Origin: Sporichthyaceae bacterium
GTDB lineage: Bacteria > Actinomycetota > Actinomycetes > Sporichthyales > Sporichthyaceae
Reading direction: 5' to 3'
NCBI GenBank assembly: GCA_036493475.1
Contig: DASXPS010000056.1
Span: 21,956 to 85,955, forward strand
Length of the DNA: 64,000 nt
Shown here: positions 45,801 to 53,317 of the stretch, one piece after another
Numbering within the stretch: the stretch's first letter is position 1
Layout: each line of letters starts with the position of its first letter
Translations under genes and position numbers: made by a program
Notes under the pieces: generated by a model
The model's database searches: none
The model's input: the letters and a program-made list of their open reading frames with translations, nothing else
Told to the model about the DNA's origin: nothing

Positions 45801-47141
45801 GTGCAGGAGATTCTCGACGCCATTCTGGCCGACGACGACGACGCGACGCGCGCGCTGGCCTCGGTGCCGGTGCCCGCCACCTACCGCGGTGTGACCGTGC
45901 ACGCGGATGAGACCACCATGTTCGCCGGGCTGACCAGCCGGGATAAGGATCCGCGACGCAGTCTGCACCTGGAGGAGGTGCCCACCCCGGATCTGGGTCC
46001 GGGTGAGGCGTTGGTGGTGGTGATGGCATCGGCCATCAACTACAACAGCGTGTGGACCTCGATCTTCGAGCCGGTGCCCACCTTCGGGTTCCTGCAGCGC
46101 TACGGCCGCCTGTCCGAACTCACCAAGCGCCATGACCAGCCCTACCAGGTCATCGGCTCCGACCTGGCCGGTGTCGTGCTGCGCACCGGGCCCGGCGTGA
46201 CCAAGTGGAAGACCGGGGACCGGGTGGTCGCGCATTGCCTGTCCGTGGAGCTGGAGGACGCGGCCGGCCACGACGACTCGATGATGGACCCGCAGCAACG
46301 CATCTGGGGCTTCGAGACCAACTTCGGCGGCCTGGCCGACGTCGCGTTGGTCAAGGCCAACCAGCTGATGCCCAAGCCCGAGCACCTCACCTGGGAAGAA
46401 GCCGCCTGCCCCGGCCTGGTCAACTCCACCGCCTACCGGCAGTTGGTCTCGCACAACGGCGCGAACATGAAGCAGGGCGACGTCGTGCTCATCTGGGGCG
46501 CCTCCGGCGGGCTGGGTTCCTACGCCACGCAGATGGCGCTGAATGGCGGCGCTATCCCCGTCTGCGTCGTGTCGTCGCCGGACAAGGCCGCCATCGTGCG
46601 CTCGATGGGCGCCGAGTTCGTCATCGACCGCGCCGCGGAGGGCTACAAGTTCTGGAAGGACGACCAGAACCAGGATGTGAAGGAGTGGCAGCGCCTCGGT
46701 GCGAAGATCCGCGACCTCACCGGCGGCGAGGACCCGGACATCGTCTACGAACACCCCGGCCGGGAGACCTTCGGCGCCAGCGTGTACGTCACCAAGCGCG
46801 GCGGCACGATCGTCACCTGTGCCTCCACTTCCGGCTTCATGCACCAATACGACAACCGCTACCTCTGGATGCATCTCAAGCGCATCGTCGGCTCGCACTT
46901 CGCCAACTACCGCGAGGCCTGGGAGGCCAACCGGCTGATCGACAAGGGCCTCATCCACCCCACCCTGTCCCGCGTCTACCCCCTGACGGAGACCGGACAG
47001 GCCACCCTCGACGTGCACCACAACCTGCACCAGGGCAAGGTCGGCGTGCTGTGCCTGGCCCCGAGCGAGGGTCTGGGCGTGCGCGACCACGAGAAGCGCG
47101 AGCAGCACATCACCGCGATCAACCGCTTCCGCAACGTCTGA
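45801..47141 (+). CDS. ccrA: Crotonyl-CoA carboxylase/reductase
   Basis: NADPH-dependent reductive carboxylation of crotonyl-CoA to ethylmalonyl-CoA, the key step of the ethylmalonyl-CoA pathway and a source of ethylmalonyl extender units. The 446 residues match the family. The nucleotide-binding motif is IWGASGGLGSYATQMAL. The CO2-binding residues known from characterised Ccr enzymes are all in place: Asn82 in INYNSVW, Phe171/Glu172 in WGFETNFGG and His366 in VGSHFANYREAW. The GTG start is at 45801. It is divergent from the DedA gene, with an operator-like site between them. Confidence 0.97.
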   Translation: MQEILDAILADDDDATRALASVPVPATYRGVTVHADETTMFAGLTSRDKDPRRSLHLEEVPTPDLGPGEALVVVMASAINYNSVWTSIFEPVPTFGFLQRYGRLSELTKRHDQPYQVIGSDLAGVVLRTGPGVTKWKTGDRVVAHCLSVELEDAAGHDDSMMDPQQRIWGFETNFGGLADVALVKANQLMPKPEHLTWEEAACPGLVNSTAYRQLVSHNGANMKQGDVVLIWGASGGLGSYATQMALNGGAIPVCVVSSPDKAAIVRSMGAEFVIDRAAEGYKFWKDDQNQDVKEWQRLGAKIRDLTGGEDPDIVYEHPGRETFGASVYVTKRGGTIVTCASTSGFMHQYDNRYLWMHLKRIVGSHFANYREAWEANRLIDKGLIHPTLSRVYPLTETGQATLDVHHNLHQGKVGVLCLAPSEGLGVRDHEKREQHITAINRFRNV

Positions 47142-47486
47142 ACGGCCGAACTGACGACCGAGCAGCGTCAAATCGGGCACCGGACAGGTGGCTCCCGGGC
47201 ATTGCCGGCCCAGTTGCCTGCGCACACGCAGATACCCCTGGCCAGGCTCGTTGCGCCGTTAGCGGAATGCCGTCGGTCGAAATGAACCCGACACGTAGAC
47301 CTTGACCGCAAACGTACTTCGGCCGTAGGAAGCATTGCGGTCACGATCCGGGCGTCGCCCCCCGCCGACGGCGCCACGCCGGCTATGAAGTAAGCAGATA
47401 GGACGCGTGTTCGAGCACCGCTCTGCCACCATGGTGGTCTCGATCACTTAGACGGAACCACACCTGAACCGAGGACCAGTGTCGCG
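47142..47486. other. 345-base region without a supported gene
   Basis: No protein-like frame was found on either strand. It contains TTGACC at about 47303 with TAGGAA 18 bases later, a possible but weak plus-strand promoter. A perfect 12-bp palindrome, CCACCATGGTGG, lies at 47426-47437, about 50 bases before the DivIVA-like start. It is the longest gene-free stretch in the window and probably holds the ccr 3' end signals plus the promoter of the coiled-coil gene. Confidence 0.5.
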
Positions 47487-48455
47487 ATGACGATGAACGA
47501 GACTCCCCCGGCATTCGACATCGTGCTGCGGGGCTACGAGCGCCGCCAGGTGGACGATCACCTGGCCACCCTCGTGAACGACCGCCTCGCCGCCGAACGT
47601 CGCGTGGCCGACCTGGAGCAGCAGTACAACCGCATGCGGCAGGAGTACGAGGCCGGGGCAGACGCCAACGAGCCCAGCTACTCCGCCCTCGGTGCACGGG
47701 TCGAGAAGATTCTGCGCCTGGCCGAGGAGGAGGCCCGCGACCTGCGCGCCGAGGCCGCCGCCGCCGGGGAGCAGACCCGTTCGCAGGCTTCCACCGACGT
47801 CGAGGCGATCCGGCGCAAGGGCGAGGAGGACGCCGCCGGCCGCAAGGCCTCGGCCGAGCACAACTGCAAGCAGATGCTCGAGCACGCGCACCACGAGAGC
47901 GAGCGCATCCGCGCCGAGGCCCAGGCGGAGGCCACCGCCAAGATGTCCGGTGCGGAGAAGGTGATCGAGGAGGCCCGCGCGAAGGCGGCCCAGATCGCCA
48001 CCGAGGTCGAGTCGAAGCTGGCCAAGCGTCGGGAGCAGGCGGAGCGGGACATGTCGGGTCGTCAGGAGGTCGCGGAGAAGCGGCTGCTGGAGACCGGCGA
48101 GAAGGCCGACCAGATCCGCATGGAGGCGCAGAAGATGCGCGACGACGCGGAGGGCCGGGCCAAGCAGCTGCTCGAGGCCGCCCGTCGCGAGGCCGAGGAC
48201 CTGGTCGCCGACGCGCGCGCCAAGGCCGAGCGGCAGCGCCTGGAGTCCGAGCGCGAGCTGGCCGCCCTGACGCACCGTCGGGACAGCATCAACGCCCAGC
48301 TGTCCAACGTCCGCGAGATGCTGGCCACCCTCACCGGTTCGGCCAGCGCCCTGGTCGAGGGCACCGCCCCGATGCCGGCGCAGTCCAGCCCGGCACCCAC
48401 CATGCCGTCCCAGCCGCCCATGCAGAACGTGGACAACGGCACCTCCGGCCCGTAA
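47487..48455 (+). CDS. DivIVA-domain coiled-coil protein
   Basis: A 322-residue cytoplasmic protein. The N-terminus (FDIVLRGYERRQVDDHLATL) is the DivIVA-like lipid-binding module. An extended coiled coil follows from about 30 to 280, rich in Ala, Glu, Arg and Lys (ARVEKILRLAEEEARDLRAE, AKAERQRLESERELAALTHR). The C-terminal tail is Pro/Met/Ser-rich and probably disordered. It resembles actinobacterial polarity and cytoskeletal proteins of the FilP/Scy/DivIVA group, or the cellulose-binding-protein annotation class. It may act in polar growth or envelope organisation. A strong hairpin follows the stop. Confidence 0.85.
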   Translation: MTMNETPPAFDIVLRGYERRQVDDHLATLVNDRLAAERRVADLEQQYNRMRQEYEAGADANEPSYSALGARVEKILRLAEEEARDLRAEAAAAGEQTRSQASTDVEAIRRKGEEDAAGRKASAEHNCKQMLEHAHHESERIRAEAQAEATAKMSGAEKVIEEARAKAAQIATEVESKLAKRREQAERDMSGRQEVAEKRLLETGEKADQIRMEAQKMRDDAEGRAKQLLEAARREAEDLVADARAKAERQRLESERELAALTHRRDSINAQLSNVREMLATLTGSASALVEGTAPMPAQSSPAPTMPSQPPMQNVDNGTSGP

Positions 48456-48471
48456 TCACCCGCACACCCTG

Positions 48472-48502
48472 CAGGGGCGACACCTCCACGGTGTCGCCCC
48501 TG
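48472..48502 (+). terminator. Strong hairpin after the DivIVA-like gene
   Basis: CAGGGGCGACACC (48472-48484) pairs perfectly with GGTGTCGCCCCTG (48490-48502) across a 5-base loop, 17 bases after the stop codon. The run after it (TTGCGTTG) is only weakly T-rich, as in many GC-rich terminators. It also separates this gene from the convergent zinc-binding protein gene, so it could work in both directions. Confidence 0.75.
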
Positions 48503-48540
48503 TTGCGTTGCCGCCCCCAGCACGAGCCCGGCGCTGCCCG

Positions 48541-48828
48541 TCAGCGGCGGTTTCGCCCGCTTGGGGGGTGGCGGCGCAGGCGAGCGGCCCAGCAGGGGGT
48601 GTGCCAGTGGCGGCGGTCCTCGCCGTCGCTGTCCGCCCGCCAGGCCACCGTGTGCGGTGTGCCGACCGGGATCTCCTGCTCGCAGCCCGGACACCGGTAG
48701 GCCTTCACCACGGTGATGCCGGTCAGCCGGCGCACGTACCAGGACCCGTCCGGGTGCTCCTCGGGCACCGGGAGATCCGGCGCGGGCCCGGGGCGGGCGC
48801 CGGAGGTGCGGGGGTGGCGGCGCGGCAT
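48541..48828 (-). CDS. Small zinc-ribbon-like protein
   Basis: A 95-residue basic protein. The core contains VKAYRCPGCEQEIPVGTPHT and RRHWHTPCWAARL, giving two Cys of a CPGC knuckle plus His and Cys residues suited to binding one zinc. Both ends are rich in Arg and Pro. The start at ATG 48828 (MPRRHPRTSG) is chosen because the longer frame begins inside the 35-bp tandem repeats. I recognise it as a common actinobacterial hypothetical protein, with no known function. It is divergent from the SIMPL-domain gene. Confidence 0.75.
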   Translation of the reverse strand: MPRRHPRTSGARPGPAPDLPVPEEHPDGSWYVRRLTGITVVKAYRCPGCEQEIPVGTPHTVAWRADSDGEDRRHWHTPCWAARLRRHPPSGRNRR

Positions 48829-48849
48829 GCCTCGATTGTCACAGCCGGC

Positions 48850-48954
48850 GGTGTCATGGCCGGCCAGGAACTGCATTGGCCGGCGGTGTCATGGCCGGCC
48901 AGGAACTGCATTGGCCGGCGGTGTCATGGCCGGCCAGGAACTGCATTGGCCGGC
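48850..48954. repeat. Three perfect 35-bp tandem repeats in a divergent intergenic region
   Basis: Units at 48850-48884, 48885-48919 and 48920-48954 are identical and each begins GGTGTCATGGCCGG. Every unit contains the 10-bp palindrome TGGCCGGCCA and a second GGCCGGC, so each can fold on itself. A GCCGGC remnant precedes the first copy. There are no spacers, so this is not CRISPR. It lies between the zinc-ribbon gene (minus) and the SIMPL gene (plus), where promoters are expected. Confidence 0.9.
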
Positions 48955-49045
48955 ACTGGTCACAGAACGATCACGCCGCGAACGTGGCGTGCCCCGCCAC
49001 CGTCCTCGCATCAGCAAGCAAGCCACGCAAACCTGAGGAGTCCAC

Positions 49046-49792
49046 ATGAAGCGCAACGTCCGCCGGGTGCTGGTGCCCACCAGCGCGGCCGCCGTCGTCG
49101 GGGTGATCGTGACCACGCTGATCGTCGGCAACGGCTCGGGTCCGGTGCGCGCCGTCGACGGCGACGCGTCGGCCCCCAACACCGTCTCGGTCTCCGGCCT
49201 TGGTCGGGTCACCGGGACGCCGGACGTGCTGCGGCTGGCCATGGGCGTGCAGCGCACCGGTTCGGACGTGAACAACGCGCTGAACCTGGCCAACGGCGAC
49301 ATCAAGCGGATCACCGACGCGCTGCACAAGCACGGCGTGGCCGAGAAGGACATCCAGACCTCGGACCTGTCCATCAACCCGCACTGGGACAAGAACCGGA
49401 TCAACGGCTACGACGTGGCCGAGTCGCTGACCGCGCAACTGCGCAAGCTCTCCGACGCGGGCGCGGCCATTTCCGACGCCGCGGCGGCCGGTGGCAATGC
49501 CACCCGCATCGACTCGGTGTCCTTCGACATCGAGGACAACCAGCAACTGGTCGACCAGGCCCGCACCGCGGCGTTCGCCGACGCGAAGGCCAAGGCCGAG
49601 CAGTACGCGAAGCTGGCCGGACGCAGCCTGGGCCGGGTCAGCCAGGTCAGCGAGAGCACCGACACCGAGCCGCGCCCGGTCCCCTACGCCGCGATGGACG
49701 CCGCCGGTGCGGCCGAAAAGTCCGCGGTGCCGATCAGCGCCGGCAGCCAGCAGGTGAGCGTGACCACCTCGGTGGTGTGGGAGCTGAACTAG
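49046..49792 (+). CDS. SIMPL-domain (DUF541) secreted or membrane-anchored protein
   Basis: A 248-residue protein. An N-terminal hydrophobic segment (TSAAAVVGVIVTTLIVGNGS) serves as signal or anchor. The SIMPL domain begins NTVSVSGLGRVTGTPDVLRL and continues with HKHGVAEKDIQTSDLSINPH and ADAKAKAEQYAKLAGRSLGR, typical of this family. The end, VSVTTSVVWELN, is the usual last strand. A GAGGAG ribosome site precedes ATG 49046. SIMPL/BP26 proteins form cage-like oligomers in some bacteria, but a general role is not established. Confidence 0.92.
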   Translation: MKRNVRRVLVPTSAAAVVGVIVTTLIVGNGSGPVRAVDGDASAPNTVSVSGLGRVTGTPDVLRLAMGVQRTGSDVNNALNLANGDIKRITDALHKHGVAEKDIQTSDLSINPHWDKNRINGYDVAESLTAQLRKLSDAGAAISDAAAAGGNATRIDSVSFDIEDNQQLVDQARTAAFADAKAKAEQYAKLAGRSLGRVSQVSESTDTEPRPVPYAAMDAAGAAEKSAVPISAGSQQVSVTTSVVWELN

Positions 49793-49828
49793 GAATCCGC
49801 GCCGGCTATCGGGGTTGAGAGACGTGCC

Positions 49829-50056
49829 CTAACCGCAGCCACAGCCGCCGCCGCAGCACCCGCCGCCCGCCGGTGCTGCGACGGCGCGGGCCGGGGCTGA
49901 CCCGGTGCGCGTCCCGGTCACCGAGACCGTGGACAACAGCTTGACGGTGTCCTCGTGCCCGTACGGGCAGGCCGCCGAGTCGGCCGAATTGGCCATCGGC
50001 CGGTTCACCTCGAAGGTGTGTTCGCACTCACGGCAGCGGTACTCATATCGGGGCAC
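49829..50056 (-). CDS. FmdB-type zinc ribbon protein
   Basis: A 75-residue protein with the FmdB/putative-regulatory zinc ribbon. It begins MPRYEYRCRECEHTFEVNRP (a CxxC knuckle) and continues with CPYGHEDTVKLLSTVSVTG. The usual second CxxC appears here as a single Cys followed by Tyr-Gly-His, so zinc binding may use the His. The tail is Gly/Cys-rich (GGGCCGGGCGCG) with five extra Cys, typical of actinobacterial members. The start is GTG 50056. Function is unknown beyond metal binding. Confidence 0.88.
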   Translation of the reverse strand: MPRYEYRCRECEHTFEVNRPMANSADSAACPYGHEDTVKLLSTVSVTGTRTGSAPARAVAAPAGGGCCGGGCGCG

Positions 50057-50065
50057 CCATCCAGC

Positions 50066-50923
50066 TTAGCCGGCGCGGGACAGTTCCGCCCCGATCGCGG
50101 CCACCCGCCAGATGCCGACAGCCATGCCCGCAGCGCCCAACAGCACCACGAACGCGCGCGGGCCGGCCAGGTCGAACCGCTCGCCGAGCACGGCCGCGCC
50201 GACGACCACCGCCACCACCGATTCGCTGAGCATGATCGCGGTCATCGGGGCGGCCAACGAACCACGCTGGAAGGCGCTCTGGTTGAGCACCATGGCCAGG
50301 ATGCATACCGCCACGTACGCGTAGATCGGCCACTCGCCGAGCCGCTGCGCCACCCCACGACCGTTGCTCGCCGTGGTCACCTTGAGCAGCACCGCGGACA
50401 ACCCGAACAACGTCCCCGTGGCCGTGCCCAGCAGGGCCGCGGCGACCGGGGAGGACAACCGCAGCTGCTCGGCCAGCAGGACGGCTCCGATGGAGGCCGC
50501 ACCGATCGCGGCGAACACCGCAGGCCACGCCCAATCCGGGTGCCCAGCGCCGGTCTGTGTCGGGGTACCGGCCATCAGAAACGCGGCCAGCCCGACGGCG
50601 GCCAATAACACCGCGCGGACCTCGGCACCGATCGCCATTCGACCCGCCAACCGCGCTTCCATCGGCAGCGCCAGCACGGTGGCACTGACCACCAACGGCA
50701 CCACGGTGGCCAGCGGCCCGTGCCGCAGGGCAACGGCCTGCAGCATCAATCCGACCACCGCTGCGCCCCGGCCCAACAGCCAGAGCGGACGACGCAGCAG
50801 ACCCAACAGCAGCCGGGGATCACCGGCCACCCGGTGCCGCTCCCGCCCGGCGGCCTGGTGCTGCCACACCCAGCTGGCCGCAAAGCAGGCACCGGACGCC
50901 AACGCGAGGAATGCAGCGATCAC
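50066..50923 (-). CDS. DMT-superfamily transporter (EamA-like)
   Basis: A 285-residue membrane protein with about nine or ten hydrophobic segments in two halves, starting IAAFLALASGACFAASWVWQ. The first half ends near residue 120 and the second repeats the helix pattern (AALLGTATGTLFGLSAVLLK, APMTAIMLSESVVAVVVGAA). The latter, followed by VLGERFDLAGP, is the familiar EamA/NIPA-like motif before the last helices. The substrate is not predictable. It is divergent from the aminotransferase gene and in the same direction as the FmdB-type gene. Confidence 0.88.
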   Translation of the reverse strand: MIAAFLALASGACFAASWVWQHQAAGRERHRVAGDPRLLLGLLRRPLWLLGRGAAVVGLMLQAVALRHGPLATVVPLVVSATVLALPMEARLAGRMAIGAEVRAVLLAAVGLAAFLMAGTPTQTGAGHPDWAWPAVFAAIGAASIGAVLLAEQLRLSSPVAAALLGTATGTLFGLSAVLLKVTTASNGRGVAQRLGEWPIYAYVAVCILAMVLNQSAFQRGSLAAPMTAIMLSESVVAVVVGAAVLGERFDLAGPRAFVVLLGAAGMAVGIWRVAAIGAELSRAG

Positions 50924-51023
50924 GACGTTTTGCCGTCCGCTTGCGAAGCTCGGCGCGCCGTAGTGTTAAGGCGCTGTTCGTCCATCGCTACAGTCTGCCC
51001 CGCGAGGACTACCCATCTGCCGA

Positions 51024-52247
51024 TTGGGGGGCGTGTTGGCGGGACCAGGAGCGCATTGTTTCGGGGACGAAGAGCGCAAAGAGGTCATGGAAGTCCTGGA
51101 GAGCGGACACCTCTCCCGGTACGGCTCTCTCGACGACCTGAGCTTCGGACACAAGGTCTACTCCCTGGAGCAAGAGTTCGCAGCGCTGTGCGGCTCCCGG
51201 CACGCGGTTGCCACAAGCTCGGGGACGGGGTCGATCCTGATCTCCCTGCTCGCTCTGGGTATCGGTCCCGGCGACGAGGTACTTGTGCCGGGCTTCACCT
51301 ACGTCGCCTCCATCGGCGCGATCGTGCACGCCCGCGCCACGCCGGTGCTCGTCGAGGTCGATGAGTCGCTGACCATGGACCCGGCCGACGTCCGGGCGAA
51401 AATCACCGAGCGCACCAGAGCGATCATGCCGGTGCACATGCTCGGCAACCCCTGCGACATGACGGCACTGCGTCAGATTGCCGACCAGTACGGCCTTTCC
51501 CTCGTCGAGGACTGCGCCCAGGCCGGTGGCGCGACCTTCCGGGGCAAGCGGGTCGGCACGTTCGGTGAGTACGGCGCGTTCTCGCTGAACCGCTACAAGA
51601 TGATGGCGGCCGGCGACGGCGGCATCATCGTCACCGACGACCAGGACCTCTACGAGCGGGCGTTCGCGCTGCACGATCAGGGGCACACCCCGTTGCGCGA
51701 CGGCATGAAGGAGGCCGGGCCGCGCAGCCTGATCGGGCTCAACTTCAAGATGAACGAACTCACCGGCGCGGTGGCACTGGCGCAGACGCGCAAGCTGGAC
51801 TGGATGCTGGAGACGCTGCGCGAGAAGAAGGCCCAGCTCAAGGCCCAGTTGCCGGTCGTGGACGGGATGCGCTTTCGCACCATCAACGACCTCGAGGGCG
51901 AGTGCGCCACGCTGCTCACGGTCCTGTTCGACACCCGCGAACAGGCCGAGCGGGTCGCCGGCAACATCGGCGGACGCACTGTGGGATCCTCGGGCTGGCA
52001 CATCTACCACCGGATGGACCAGATCGTGGAACACAAGACGCCCGGCGCGGACTGGTCGCAGCCCGCGCGCCACCGCAATGCCGGTGACCTGCCGCGCACC
52101 GACGACATCCTGTCGCGCGCCGTGAATCTGTCCGTGGGCGTCGTGGACAGCGGCATCGGGGCCGGCTTCGGCATCAATTTCGGCTCCACCAGCGCCGAGA
52201 TCGCCGAGGTGGCCGGGCGCTTCGCCGAGGCGGTCCGGACGGCATGA
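51024..52247 (+). CDS. DegT/DnrJ/EryC1/StrS-family aminotransferase
   Basis: PLP enzyme that aminates keto-sugars or cyclitols, 407 residues. The PLP-phosphate site is VATSSGTGSI, the ring-stacking and Asp region LVEDCAQAGGATFRGKRVGT, and the Schiff-base Lys192 lies in FSLNRYKMMAAGDGGII. The FRYG-like SRYGSLDD near residue 31 is typical of a StsC-like subgroup. The start TTG 51024 is poor. A neighbouring frame carrying LPREDYPSADWG would join if the G6 run at about 51026-51031 had one more G, so a frameshift or sequencing error is possible. The stop overlaps the next gene (ATGA). Probable role: amino-sugar or aminocyclitol synthesis. Confidence 0.88.
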   Translation: MGGVLAGPGAHCFGDEERKEVMEVLESGHLSRYGSLDDLSFGHKVYSLEQEFAALCGSRHAVATSSGTGSILISLLALGIGPGDEVLVPGFTYVASIGAIVHARATPVLVEVDESLTMDPADVRAKITERTRAIMPVHMLGNPCDMTALRQIADQYGLSLVEDCAQAGGATFRGKRVGTFGEYGAFSLNRYKMMAAGDGGIIVTDDQDLYERAFALHDQGHTPLRDGMKEAGPRSLIGLNFKMNELTGAVALAQTRKLDWMLETLREKKAQLKAQLPVVDGMRFRTINDLEGECATLLTVLFDTREQAERVAGNIGGRTVGSSGWHIYHRMDQIVEHKTPGADWSQPARHRNAGDLPRTDDILSRAVNLSVGVVDSGIGAGFGINFGSTSAEIAEVAGRFAEAVRTA

Positions 52248-53317
52248 GTCCTCTCGGCGAACGGGTCCGACTCGGCGTCATCGGATTCGGCAAGCTCGGC
52301 TCGATCCACGCCGCCAACGTGGCCACCACGCGGGGCGCGGAACTGGTCGCGGTGTGCGATCCGAACCCGGTCGCGCTGGCCCGCGCGGTGGACCGGCACG
52401 GCGTGATCGCGGTCCCGGATCTGGACGATTTCCTGGCCCTGCCGCTGGACGGTGTGGTCATCGCCTCGAACACCCCGCTGCACGCCGAGCACATCCGCGC
52501 CGCGGCGCTGGCCGGTAAGGCGATCTTCAGCGAGAAGCCGGTGGGCCTGAGCCTGCCGGGCACCGACGATGTGCTGCAGCAGGTGGTCGATGCCGGCGTG
52601 CCGTTCCAGATCGGCTTCCAGCGTCGCTGGGACGAGCGCTACCAGCAGGCCAAGGCGGTCATCGACTCCGGGGAGATCGGCGACCCCGTGCTGTTCAAGT
52701 GCCACGGCCGCGACCCGGACGCCTCCGACCCCGCCAACTGGGGCCTGGACCGCAACGGCGGGCTGTTCCTGAACTGCGCCATCCACGACTACGACGCGGC
52801 ACGCTTTCTGATGGGCCGTGAGGTCGAGCGGCTGTGCGCCACCGGCGCCGCGCTGGTGCACAAGGGTCTGGGCGACCTCGGCGACGCGGACACCTGCGCG
52901 ACCTCGCTGTTCTTCGGCGGCGACGCCATGGCGTTGACCGAGTGGAGTCGCTACGCCTGCTACGGCTACGACATCGCGATGGAGGTGGTGGGTACCCGGG
53001 GCATCGTGCAGTTCGGCCAGCAACGCGACTGGATGGTTATCATCCGCCGCTCCGCCTCGGACGTGGGTTCGGTGTTCGACGTGTTCGGCGACGCCTACCG
53101 CCGTTCCATGGAGGGCTTCGTCGACGCCATCGTCACCGGTCTACCCACCCGGCCCGGCGTGCAGGACGCCCGCATCGCGCTGCATCTGGCGCTGACGGCG
53201 CGTCAGTCCTTCGAGCTGGGTGGGAATACCCTCGACGTCGCGGCGTTGGCCCCGCTGCAGGCGACGGCCGGCAGCGAGACCAACGCGAACCGCTGGACGC
53301 GTCAGCTCTTGGCGTAG
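52244..53317 (+). CDS. Gfo/Idh/MocA-family oxidoreductase
   Basis: NAD(P)-dependent dehydrogenase of sugars or inositols, 357 residues. The Rossmann motif is GVIGFGKLGSIHAAN, the catalytic Lys lies in FSEKPVGLS, and the C-terminal alpha/beta domain contains GGLFLNCAIHDYDAARFLMG with the catalytic His. The family's usual EKP and HD residues are intact. It resembles myo-inositol 2-dehydrogenases. ATG 52244 overlaps the aminotransferase stop by four bases, so the two act in one pathway, probably oxidation followed by transamination of a sugar or cyclitol hydroxyl. Its last 16 bases overlap the convergent gene. Confidence 0.92.
   Translation: MSPLGERVRLGVIGFGKLGSIHAANVATTRGAELVAVCDPNPVALARAVDRHGVIAVPDLDDFLALPLDGVVIASNTPLHAEHIRAAALAGKAIFSEKPVGLSLPGTDDVLQQVVDAGVPFQIGFQRRWDERYQQAKAVIDSGEIGDPVLFKCHGRDPDASDPANWGLDRNGGLFLNCAIHDYDAARFLMGREVERLCATGAALVHKGLGDLGDADTCATSLFFGGDAMALTEWSRYACYGYDIAMEVVGTRGIVQFGQQRDWMVIIRRSASDVGSVFDVFGDAYRRSMEGFVDAIVTGLPTRPGVQDARIALHLALTARQSFELGGNTLDVAALAPLQATAGSETNANRWTRQLLA

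Noticed and set aside
48850..48954. CRISPR-like array
   Set aside because: The three repeats are directly adjacent, with no spacers and no cas genes nearby.
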